Part shown: piece by piece, positions 25,949-36,686 of the stretch | Position numbering within the stretch: position 1 is the stretch's first letter | Layout: the number at the start of each line of letters is the position of its first letter | NCBI GenBank assembly: GCA_037074705.1 | Contig: CM073592.1 | Coordinates: 23,718,629 to 23,782,628 of the forward strand | Source: Zhengitettix transpicula | Taxonomy: Eukaryota > Arthropoda > Insecta > Orthoptera > Tetrigidae | Reading direction: 5' to 3' | DNA: 64,000 nucleotides | Notes under the pieces: model-generated | Told to the model about the DNA's origin: nothing | The model's database searches: none | The model's input: the letters and a program-made list of their open reading frames with translations, nothing else | Position numbers and translations under genes: made by a program

Positions 25949-27142
25949 AACACCGTTCGCAACAACACTGTATGAAGACTTCCTCTAGCAATTTCCCGGC
26001 AATAAAGATACAGTTTCATCGCCTTCCTCTCCCTCCGACCTAAAACGCCAGAGGCCGCTCTTCGCCTCGTAACGTCGCTTGTGGTCTGTCGCCGTTGTTA
26101 TACTCGCCGTAAAATAGAGGGAATGGGGCAGGTTAAGTGTGAATTTAGACACTGTAAGGGTGGTCAACTTTACATTCTCCTGGGGCGGAAACTGTGGTGA
26201 CAATTTTCACATTTCACCTCTTCTCTGATGCTTTGCCTGTTCCTCCTTTTACTCTACGTCGTTCGTAAAGCTCCTCCTAACATGACCGTTTAATTACATT
26301 TTTAAAAAAATAATTGCATCACTTAACGTCGATTTTAGACTAAATATGTAAAATATAGTCTTTGTGTAAAAGATTGTTTATCAATGTCATGTTGGTTTAA
26401 AAAAAACTCACGTGGAACTTCGCACTTGAGATATTTAGAGGAGAAACTGAGATATACCGTTTAATATATCCTGCTTGAAGGTTCTTGGAGACTCAGCTGA
26501 CCGTTGTTGACACAAGTGTGGGTTCCAGGTGGACCCATCGCCAACTGGGAATAATTGCCCGTTTTTTTGGGACTTTTTCCTCTAGTGTGGTGTAGTGGCA
26601 AAGATAGTTGTAATATTTGAGAAGTCATAGCAGTTTGTCTTGAAGAGGAACCTGTGACGAAAACACAGTTGCTGTAAATGTAAATATAGGAGCTTGCTAT
26701 TGGACTGACGTCACCACAAAATGCAGACACATTCCAGTGGTGAAAAGGATTTCTTTGCTTTATATAAAAATTTACCTAGTATAAATTCGAATAAAGAACA
26801 TTGAACGATGAAATAATTATCAATAATAAATTAAAATGTCCATTAAAGCAGTGCTCCACCCTCCAGCAATCGGGTTTTAAGCTGTACCTTTATCCAAGAG
26901 ATTTTTTTTTTATTTTGACTGTACTTTCAATTCCCGACGGAACAGAAACGAGTAAATTTTCTGTTATGAAGAAACCTACTATATCAATCTGACCTTCTTT
27001 TGATCATGTCCCTCTAAAGACACACATCGATCTCCGGTTCAGGAGATAGTTGGGGTCGATGATTGAATTGACGGATGATGACCCTTTGGATTGATTGGCA
27101 TGTAGATATTCAGTTAATTAGGTACACAGATAGTGATATATG

Positions 27143-27180
27143 GTGATTTATTATCTCTTCCGTGATTTACTATCTCTTCC
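27143..27180 (+). repeat. 19-bp tandem duplication
   Basis: GTGATTTATTATCTCTTCC is followed at once by the same unit with one T-to-C change. This is a simple two-unit tandem. Confidence 0.9.
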
Positions 27181-28138
27181 GTCCGTTTATGATGGAAAAA
27201 AGCATTTACTGTGAGAATTTTGCAGAGGAATGGTCGCACAACAAAAGTATGTTTGCTCCAGTAAACACACGATAAGAAAATTAGGATTCCATATTTTATT
27301 ACTTTTTAAGGTAGAATTACAAATCAAACTGGTTTGGATTAATATAAAAAACTCAATCCGTTCCCTAAACTAGTCTCGAGAATTTTTTTTCGACGTGGAA
27401 GTTGTTGCATTGGCTCACAGAGTGGTGACGATTCAGCTTGAGAAGTGACGTGTCCGTCAACCATTCTCCAGGTGACGCTCTCGTCAGCTCCTTGGCACGT
27501 TCGTGGGTTTTCGAGTGAATAATAATCTTGCCACTGTTTGCCAGGCTGTAAGAGAATTGCAGAGGCGGCGGAATGCTACGACACAGTGTTTGCAATGAGT
27601 TGGTTTACAGCCCACGCGGTCCTTTCGTCACTTACTCTCTCATCAGACTCCGTATTTGGCGAAAACTACATTCCTCACGCCTACAAACTTACGTTTTATT
27701 ATTGCGAGGTTGAACGTCATCAAGATTCGTAATTCCCAGTTTAAGGACGATAACCTGGACGGACTGGAGGAGAAATATTCACCCTTTCCTTCCTCAACTT
27801 TGCCATATCAAATTTTCTCTACTGTAGGTTCTTGTGACCTAATTTCACTCTACCGTTCGGATTTCACCTACACATTCTCAAAATTAGAAACTGGAATACT
27901 TCAAATAAATGTATCCTAGCGGGAATGTCTTCAAGTTGTATTCTCGTCAACTCTGCACTCGTAACAGCTACGGTATTTTGCCCTAAAATCGTACTTGTGC
28001 TATTTATAAGCCCGACGATTACTTGTGATCTTCTTCTTCTTAATTCATAATCAGAAATATGACAGTCAAAAGTTGAATATAAATTCCAAGAGAACTTTTC
28101 TCTTGAGAGAAATAATTTCTTTTCGACTTGAAAATAAG

Positions 28139-28151
28139 GGTTGTAAAGGAA
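28139..28151 (+). repeat. Target-site duplication, left copy
   Basis: GGTTGTAAAGGAA, identical to 28698-28710, flanks the retroposon at 28152-28697. Confidence 0.93.
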
Positions 28152-28697
28152 TTTTTTTTAGGGCAACAGGCTACATGAGGGTAATCCACGTTGGGCAACT
28201 CGCCTTTAATAGCATAGGAAGGGATTTGAATGGGGGAATGCGGAAGGGTAGAGGAAGGCAGCCAAGGGTTAATTAGGGCTCCCGGGCTATGGTTTAAGGA
28301 TCCTACCCGGCATTCGCCTAAAGAAATGCAGGGAAAACCCAAGAAAAACCTGCATCAGGTAGATCGGGCATTGGGTACTTGTCCCACGCCCTTCCGATAG
28401 CGGGAGAGGAGTTTGCTGTGGGGACGCAGCATTCCCTTCCTCGTGCCTCGACCAGTTTAGGAGGCAGCTGGCCGACTATTCCAATGGGAGTAGCGGACAA
28501 CTCTTACTGTATGCCCAAGGTCTGTGACCCCGGAACATACACCTCTCAAAACAGGCCGAGGTGCCTCGGCATATGGGAACCTTAGTTCAAAAAAAATAAT
28601 AAAAACCAGAGAGATGTGAAGGCATCCAAAGGTAGCCTCCGCCAGAGCTCTCTGGGAAGGTTCACCTGCGAGAGAATTCTCTCGCAGGCTTCCTTGT
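28152..28697 (-). mobile_element. Retroposon family copy 3, full length with perfect target-site duplication
   Basis: This 546-bp copy is bounded by a perfect 13-bp direct repeat, GGTTGTAAAGGAA, at 28139-28151 and 28698-28710. Sense orientation is -, so it begins near 28697 with a terminal hairpin and ends in a poly-A tail, read here as T's at 28152-28159. Internal landmarks in sense order are the terminal palindrome (28688-28665), the GCCGAGG/CCTCGGC hairpin (28570-28555), the core hairpin ATGCAGG/CCTGCAT (28355-28326) and the tail ending TAGCCTGTTGCCC. It shows no coding capacity. A poly-A tail and target-site duplication indicate LINE-machinery retroposition. It may be a SINE-like unit or the 3' end of a non-LTR element. 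Confidence 0.93.
28665..28688. repeat. 24-bp perfect palindrome at the retroposon 5' end
   Basis: The half site CCTGCGAGAGAA is followed by its exact reverse complement. In the RNA this would be a hairpin stem at the 5' terminus. The other two near-full-length copies keep pairing here despite substitutions: a 7-bp stem at about 48823-48845, and CCTGCGAG with CTCGTAGG, including a G-U pair, at about 55696-55720. Confidence 0.9.
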
Positions 28698-28710
28698 GGT
28701 TGTAAAGGAA
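28698..28710 (+). repeat. Target-site duplication, right copy
   Basis: GGTTGTAAAGGAA, identical to 28139-28151. Confidence 0.93.
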
Positions 28711-31225
28711 GTGCACTGTATAAAATTTATGTATATATTTATACGAAGCAACTGTGAATTTAATTCTGTAATAAATCACATATTAGAAACATTTTATTCA
28801 GCCCAGTACACACAAGCTAAAAATTTACTTTTGTCAAATAAAGTAATTCAAAAAATTTAAATTTGAACAGAATCTCAGTTAGGGATTAAGAAATTGATTG
28901 AATATAAATTGTTCTTATTTCTGACTATATCTCTGAGGACGAATAGAACAAGGGTTGATACTTTCTCCTCTAGAAAATACTTTAATAATATAGGAAAATA
29001 ATACACGATTATTTTATTTTTAAGTAAAACACGACTGGGTAAAAGTCTCCTTTCTGCATAAGAGGATTTGGAGAACATATAGTATATATTTTATCCAAAG
29101 TCAATGTTCATCGATGTACTTCAAAATCTACGGACAATGAAAGATACGCGCTTAATGTTATAATGTTATTTTTTTTATCGACAAAATCCTGAAAAATTCT
29201 CAACGAATGTTATTGTTTCAATATTCGACGAAGCGATAATCAATCTGACTACCTCTCGCTGTCTATGAATCTAATTAACTTGTCAATCTGTCCGAATGCT
29301 CGTCATCCATCAATTCAATCATCGATCTATATATATCCGCTCCCGCCACCCCGAACGATCCGGGGATACCTGCGAGTGTATTTAACGACGTCTCTTGACA
29401 CGAGATGAAAACAAGGTCTGATTCAATTGTACCTTGAAAATAAATGCAAAACCAGACGAAAGACAGCGCGCGTTCCTCTGCTTCGGGTTTCTCCCCCCCC
29501 CCCCGCCTCCCCAAATGGCATAATAAACGCCACGGGGGGGTAAGGAAATGGTGGTTATCAGCATGTGCTATCGCGGTCTCGCGATAACCGCAAGAAGTTT
29601 CAGTTTCTCAACAAGTATCCTTGAGAAGCCACGCGACGAGTGAAGACATCCTTGTTTCTTCCGGTCACGAGCCTAGAAAAAAATTGTCTTCCTCCTTATC
29701 GCAACAGGAAATAATTTCTTAAAGTATATTTTTGAACAGTCTACATTTTTAGTTGCCTTAAAAATTAACACATTATTATGCTCACTTATTGAGTTATTTA
29801 TATTTTATTCTTTCATTCTTATTATTTTATTAAATTATTTGTTGTGAAATGGTTTAATCTTTATTCACTTTATTGTTTTAAAAAATTTTCTTGCACGTAA
29901 ATAAATTAAGAAGAGTAAGAAAATGAAACATTATAGCATATTACGTTCAATGGAGAAAAAATAAGGAAATCCATAAACATAAAATGAAACAACTTACAAT
30001 AAAAACTTATACATTACATCGTTGCAATATACAGAAGAGCGTTGTTGAAAAAGTAAAATAAAAAATGCAAGCTTACTATAAAATTTGGCAAATACATGAT
30101 TGTAAATTTATTTTCTTTCGGGAGACAGCTGAAGAAACATTAGCAGGTTACCACTTACCAAAACAAAAATAGTGACACACTAAAATATGTAAAAATAAGC
30201 TTAAATTAAAATTTTTTTTAACGTCTATGTTTGTAACATGTTATATTTAAGGACTCATTAACGGACATTATTCATGCTACAATACGAATATATCATCATA
30301 ATTTTATTATATTATTGATTCAATAATTTTTAGGTATAATAAAATAAGTTTTTGAATTATAAAAGAGTCAGTTAATGTGTCGTTAGATTTATCTTATTCT
30401 GAATTATTTAAATACAGAATTTTTAAGTAGACAAATACAATTTTAAATTATAGTCCTTTAATGCGTATATTAAAATCTATACGTAATATAATTATTAATA
30501 GCTTATATTACTATATGTTTTTTTCTGAACTTCTCCTGATTTTAGAAGCTTTAAACTCCTCAAACCGTCAATTTAAAATGTCTCAAATTATTGATTTTTA
30601 AACTTTTCCACAATATATATTGTGAATCAAGAGCATGATTCAGCGTAATTTTCTAGTGTGCATAAAATAAATAATTATTGCACGAGGTATCTCAACCTAT
30701 TTTCCTACAACGTCAAGTTCTTACAACACTTTATAATTTTTTTTTAATTCGTGTCATAAATGACTATTAAAATTCTTCAGATAACTCGTCAGCTATTAAA
30801 AAATTTTACGACTTCGCGGTTATTATCGGTGACTTAAAATTTTTGGAAAAGGTTAATTATCGTCTTCATTGCCTCGCTGAAAAATTAATAGCTTTCTCAG
30901 TCTCCTTATTTGTCAGGGAAATTTCATGCGAAAAAAAAGGAATCTTAAATCACACTAATTAAATGTTTACTTTCTCTATGGAAGTAGAAACGATCAGACC
31001 ATGGATTTGGTAATTTATTTTTTTTTGGGAGGGGGGGGAGTCGTTGCCCGCCTCCTCGTTTTATTGAATTTTAAATTTCAGATCGTGTGTATGAAACAGT
31101 TTTATGAGTAGTTTTATACCGTTTCCGTCCAATTCTAACATTTGCGCCACCTTTCCTTTAATTTTTCAAGTACTTACAACAACAGTCGTGTTTATAAATA
31201 CACGGGTTTAATATATGTTTTTGGT
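28711..31225. other. AT-rich non-coding
   Basis: Mostly AT-rich. A GC-richer patch at 29280-29650 contains a run of 12 C (29493-29504) and an inverted repeat, TATCGCG (29569-29575) with CGCGATA (29580-29586). No gene or RNA family is recognised. Confidence 0.6.
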
Positions 31226-31237
31226 ATAAGAGTGAAT
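31226..31237 (+). repeat. Target-site duplication, left copy
   Basis: ATAAGAGTGAAT, identical to 31625-31636. Confidence 0.9.
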
Positions 31238-31624
31238 GGGCCGCAGACTTTGGGCATACGGCAAGAGTTGTCCGCTATTCCTATTGGAATAGTCGGCCAG
31301 CTGCCTCCTAAACAGGCCAAGGCATGGCGAGGGGTAGCTGCGTCCCCACAGCAAACTCCTCTCCCGTCATCGGAAGGGCGTGAGACAAGTACCAAATGCC
31401 CGACCTACCCGATGCAGGTTTTTTATAGGGTTTGTCCTGCATTACTTTTAGGCGAATGCCGGGTAGGATCCTTAAAATATAGCCCGGGGGTCCTAGTTAA
31501 CCCTTGGCTACCTTCCTACACCCTACCGCATCCCCCCTTTCAAATCCCTTTCCTATGCTATTAGAGGAGAGGTGCCACTGTGTGGATTACCCTATACATA
31601 GCCTATCTACACCCCAAAAAAAAA
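31238..31624 (+). mobile_element. Retroposon family copy 4, 5' truncated with perfect target-site duplication, tail-B
   Basis: Sense orientation is +. The element begins at GGGCCGCAGAC, inside the full-length unit, and ends in an A-tract at 31615-31625. The flanks are a perfect 12-bp repeat, ATAAGAGTGAAT, at 31226-31237 and 31625-31636. A target-site duplication around a 5'-truncated copy shows that truncation happened during insertion, as in target-primed reverse transcription. The tail has the CTATACATAGCCTATCTACACCCC form shared with the copy at 24422. Confidence 0.93.
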
Positions 31625-31636
31625 ATAAGAGTGAAT
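31625..31636 (+). repeat. Target-site duplication, right copy
   Basis: ATAAGAGTGAAT, identical to 31226-31237. The first A may belong to the poly-A tail. Confidence 0.9.
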
Positions 31637-33333
31637 AATAATTTCTTCTTCTCATTTAATTTTCAACTGTTTCCACAATTTTGACCGTTCCAATTTTTAG
31701 ATTTTCTAATATTTTTACTCTTCCTGGAATTCTTTCCTATATGAAATTCAACTTAGTAAATAGGATTAGAATTAGGATCTCGTAGACCCAGACAAGGATA
31801 TGAGCTTCACAGATGTTAAACGAGTAATTAATTATGGCACACATTATAACTATTTAATCAGGTAATATGTCATAATAATTAATATGACATAAAATAGATA
31901 AAAAAATTTGACACAAAAATGATTTATTTTATTATTCTGTCAATTAATTAAACTATTCCAATTTTCTAAGGAAAAAATTGTATTTGTTTTCTCCTAAATT
32001 TAATTTTACTACCTTTTAGCTGTTTAATGTCCCCTGAATTTATTAAATATAGTAATAATTTTACGAATAATTTTTTTTCTGGGTAATTGAGTGTTTTTAC
32101 CTTTTTTTTATCAGTTTTTGTTCTTTAACAAAAATTAAAACAAGTCTAAGAATAAAAGTTTCTGCTTATCCTAAAAAATGTTCAAATAATTTTAGCAAAA
32201 ATAAAGTAGTGAAAGTAATTTTCTAACAGAATAATTAGCAAAGTATATTTTGTTCGGAAACTTTCAAATTTATTTTATTGTCAACATTAAACCTTCCCCA
32301 AACTTTTTTTTTTGTCCATAATGCTCCAGAATTTAGTGTAAAATTTTTTTGTTTAGAATTTTATAAAATGTTTTTCTTTCGCAATTAATTGATCAATCAC
32401 CTTTCTCTTTCACAAATAGTTTTACTAGAATATGAATCCTTAACGTCCATCAGAGTAGAAATTTCTGCCTCGAATTGTACGATCATAATTTCATTGAAAA
32501 CATGGCATCACAGAGAACATGATCGTTGTGTGTTCAGCACGATCCTTGGCCTTTATAAATTTCTTATTGTAATTGTTGAGGATGAAGTCATCTTGTCAAC
32601 TTCTCTTCGTAGAAGAGCAGCTGTTCAGAGTACTCACACATGCAATTGAGATTAAAAAAAAAGAGGGGGGACCAATTTTCCGAGGCTCTTCAATTACTGT
32701 GTTGACCACATGGTTGTAAAGCGTAGTGGCGCTCCAATGGAGCCAATAAAGCAATCTCTTGCTCCTTGTTATTAGCAAGACCCAATTGTCACGTCTCCGT
32801 AGAATGTGGTCCTGGAAGCGGTCGATGGATATCCTGACGGATTACAGAAGTTTCTGGGGGGACTTTTTAGTAGACTGGGCGTGTTCTGGAGCGTGTCCTG
32901 GTGGCGGCTAGACATGATCTCGTCTTTGCCTCCGTCGTTAAGACAGCCGTTATTCTCGTCCGCCCACGTAGCTCAGTAATCCTCAAGATATTGCATCAGG
33001 TCAGAGCTTTCGAGGCACGTTAAAATGTCACTCTAAGTAAGTAAAATATAAATTTAAACTCATCATATGCCTCGAAGAACATTTCTCTCAATCTAGCCCT
33101 TAACTAATTTTAGAATTTTTTTGCAATCAAAGATTTTTTTATATTTTGAACCTCATTAGTCTCAATTAAAAATAAGTAAATATACAACACAGTCAATACG
33201 TAAGAAAGATTTATTAATTACTTGAAACCAAAAAATTATTTCCAATCAACGTTCCGAACACAATTTTGGGATTCTTTCAGACAATATACAGTTTTGAATG
33301 TATAAATATATATGTAAATACGCTAGTGCAGTT
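31637..33333. other. Non-coding, no gene seen
   Basis: AT-rich except for a balanced patch at about 32390-33010. Open frames there (32389-32649 +, 32596-32778 -) are unrecognised. Confidence 0.55.
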
Positions 33334-33692
33334 ACGGTAAGAGTTGTCCGCTATTCCCATTGGAATAGTAGGCCAGCGGCCTCCTAAACTGGTCGAGGCA
33401 CGGAGAAGGGAATGCTGCGTCCCCACAGCAAACTCCTCTCCCGCTATCGGAAGGGCGTGGGACAAGTACCCAATGCCCGACCTACCTGAAGATGTTTTTC
33501 TAGGGTTTTCCCTGCATTTCTTTAGGCGAATGCCGGGTAGGATCCTTAAAATATAGCCCGGGGACCCTAGTTAACCCTTGGCTACCTTCCTCTACCCTTC
33601 CGCATCCCGCCTTTCAAATCCCTTCCCATGCTATTAAAGGGGAGTTGCCCAACGTGGATCACCCTCATGTAGCCTGTTGCCCTAAAAAAAAA
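33334..33692 (+). mobile_element. Retroposon family copy 5, 5' truncated, tail-A
   Basis: Sense orientation is +. It starts at ACGGTAAGAG, inside the family consensus, and ends in TAGCCTGTTGCCCT plus an A-tract. The core hairpin is partly lost because the left arm reads GAAGATG in place of GATGCAGG. I see no convincing target-site duplication. Confidence 0.88.
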
Positions 33693-36140
33693 TAATAATT
33701 TAGAACCATGTACTACGACCATGTAACCGGTATTAATTATTATATTAATATATTTTTTATTTATTTATTAAATAATTGTCAAATTATATAAAATATTAAA
33801 TAATAATTCTATTATATTACAAAACAAATTATCTGATACTTCATAGATTACAAATTACTGTCCAGGTAAGCCAGAAAAAAATATATAAGCTTCAATAAAT
33901 CCACAATTTCATGGTAAAAATTTAGTTGTATAAATTCGGACGTCTTTAAGTAATAACAATAATTATGTGACTTTGAAACGAAATATTAATTGACTGCACT
34001 GTTGTTATCTGGCTACTAATAATTATATTTTTATATAATTTTTGACCCATTTTTTTAAATTAATTTGGTGTTCAATAATGTTCGGCCATTATTACCAAAG
34101 TCGTCTAACATCAATAATATAAGATGCATAAATGACAAAAAAGGAACTGGGATTCCAGAAACGGTGTGTGGTATTTATATTATCACTTCTTTCGTCTGAT
34201 TTTGGCTACCTTTCTTATTATCAACAATACAAGTATTAATACGTTTATAATTTATATCAATTTAATAATCAAAATTTTAAACTATAATTTTTTTTCATGT
34301 ATTTTAATGTATAAAATTAATAATAATTACACGGATCTGGTGTTCTTTGAACCGCCTGACTTCTTATATTTGACTATTTATGATCCAATTGTTATACTTT
34401 TAACTAAACTATTTGCATTTTATAAATCCTTAATTTAATTTTATTCTAGAGTGTTCCATCAGCATTTCCCGAATTTTTATGCTTTTTCTTAATTTATTAA
34501 AAAATATATATTATATAGATGTTAACATGGAAATTATAAAATTGAAATTCAAAATCTGATATAATATAACTCAAACTTTTGATTAATAACTTAAGTGTCT
34601 TCTTCGTGCAGAAATGTAAATTAAGTATTTACTTTATGTAGTATACATGATAATGTGATTATCAGATTTGAAACGTCAGTTTTTTTGTTTTTGTTGTTCA
34701 TGAAAATTATAATCCTTGTCTAAATAACCGTTAAATGACGGATATTTTAATATAGATATTATAAATGTTACAACCTTTTTTAACAGTCATATAATTTTAA
34801 TTTTAATGTCAATTACATTAAAATGAGTTAATATTAAAATCCAAAAATATTAAAATTAATATCATTTGTAAAATTTAAGTACAAAATTAGTTTAAATTAT
34901 GTGTATTTTATAAATCATACACTGTCACAGACATTCAAATTTATTTTACATTCCTGATTATTATTAGTTAATAAATTTGCATAAGCCAACTGATTACCAA
35001 GTTTTTGTTCGTATGATATTTTCTATTACTTACGAATAGAACCTTCATGTTCTGTGGCCCTAGCACAGGCTTGTCTTGACGCATTTTAATGTAATGAACA
35101 TTAAAATAAAATAAATTATATGTGACTGTTAAAGAAGGCTTGTATCATTCATGAAAGATTTAAACTCACGGTTTTTTTCCTTTAATAGAATTTATTGAAA
35201 ACATTATTTGATCTAAATTTCAATCCTCCTGATCCCAATAATCTCGATTCCCCCACGATTTATCAATCTTCACATAACCACGCCCGTAATTATGATTTCA
35301 TCAGTTGCCCATGCTGTTTCCCCGAAGTTAATGAGTTTTTTTTTCTCCACCACAATGCTAGTTGAAGCGATTTATTCCTCATTTTCTTTTCCTTAGAAGG
35401 AGAGAAGTAAAGCAGAGGCGTGGGATGACTTGGGATATTGATTTGGGGCCTCCATACCTAGGTATCTATTAGTGGCTGGACGCCAAATACCTCGGGACAG
35501 CTTCTAAAGCCAACCAGACCATAAATTCCGGTTTAAGGGAAGGAGAACTGCTAATGTATTTTACCGCAAGGTGTGTTTGAGAGTGAGAGAGAGAGAGAGA
35601 CAGAGAGATAGCTAGAGCACAAGGCAATTAAAAGGGTGTCCAAGAGATTTATTACTATTATAACACCCAAGAAATGTTCCCTTGAGGCGATCACTAAAGC
35701 CTGGGGTTTAGCGTGGAAGAAAACTTTAATTGAAAACCGTTTAGTTCGTCAATTAAAGAAAACGTTCCTTTAAAATATTCATTCAGCTCAACACCTCACC
35801 GTTTTACTAGTGGATGCATTTTAATTTAATCAATGAACATGAAAATTATTTCTACACTTCATCACTTAAGTCGATTCGTATACAATTTTTCCCTGAAATG
35901 AAAATCTTATAACAAACTGAACGTGTTAAAACAAACCCAAAAGAAAATTAAGCGTCTATTCAAATTAAGTGTTCATTGAAATACACGTTTACACCATCAT
36001 ATCATATCATCGATTTCTGATATACATACCAACTTTTCTTCAATTTTCGTTTTTATTTTTTTCGCCTAATGTTCCCCTCAATAAAAAAGATACTAGTCGT
36101 ATTTTGTTTATTTAGTATAATAATATATTAATCAAAATTA
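33693..36140. other. Very AT-rich non-coding
   Basis: Among the most AT-rich parts of the window, with stops in all frames up to about 35180. A balanced patch at 35200-35640 holds a (GA)n run at 35583-35609. A CAG|GTAAGC string at 33863-33871 matches a splice donor but has no exon context. Confidence 0.6.
35583..35609. repeat. (GA)n microsatellite, imperfect
   Basis: GA repeats interrupted by a C and an A. Confidence 0.85.
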
Positions 36141-36686
36141 AGCGCCCATTGTTGAGGTTTGTCTGTGCGCTGGCAGTCCGAGGCAAAGGCATTCTTGTCT
36201 GGCTGAAGTTGGCTTCCAAACTGTATGTGTGGTATCTAGCCACTGAAATGAGGATTTTGAGATAAGCGAGAAAGTTTTCTGCTGAGCGAGACTGACAAAT
36301 TATATGTGGAATTATCAGTTATTTATGAATGATCGAAGATAAAATAAATGCGATGCGTGTAATAAACCGTTCAACTAGTGCACTATGGTTGAGGAGAAGA
36401 ACGAGACAGATTTATCAAAATATTGTCTGCACTTTTGGTTAACAATCAACGTGAAGGATTTAACACCTTCCATCTCAGCATTAGTAAAAAATCAGAATAA
36501 ATATGTATTAGGTATTGGGGTGGAGAGGCGTTAAAACAAAAATAATGCAGAAACAACCGAGACTGTCCGTCGAATCCGTCGCTATGGATGTCGCTGAGTT
36601 TAATTAGAGCAACCGCGGCAACGCCGAGTTACCCAGATATTATTTTATAATTCCAAATACCAGTATTCATTGTCCGAAGGAATTTC
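36141..36686. repeat. 0.54-kb direct repeat, copy A
   Basis: This segment matches 40032-40570 in the same orientation with few differences. The first 98 bases are identical. Copy A has an extra block of about 18 bases near its right end that is missing in copy B. Both copies share the right boundary (GAATTTC), while similarity stops abruptly at the left at AGCGCCC. A minus-strand frame is open in both copies and ends in basic residues in copy B. No family is recognised. It could be a mobile element or a local segmental duplication. Confidence 0.88.

Larger units (their letters stand above)
24923..28138. other. Non-coding with microsatellite and small tandem repeat
   Basis: Includes a (CA)n run at 25926-25948 and a 19-bp tandem duplication at 27143-27180. 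Several 60-90 codon frames occur in balanced-composition patches (25740-26210, 27360-27730). None has a recognisable domain. Confidence 0.55.

Noticed and set aside
27143..27180. CRISPR-like direct repeats
   Set aside because: Only two units, no spacers, and a eukaryotic context. A simple tandem duplication explains it.
28318..28585. Open frames on both strands of the retroposon, recurring in several copies (peptides containing GIVGQLPPKL or SHALPIAGEEF)
   Set aside because: They recur because the DNA repeats, not because a protein is conserved. Both strands are open, frames shift between copies and stops fall at different places.
33863..33871. CAG|GTAAGC as a ratchet site or donor
   Set aside because: The donor is good, but there is no pyrimidine tract and no open exon before it.
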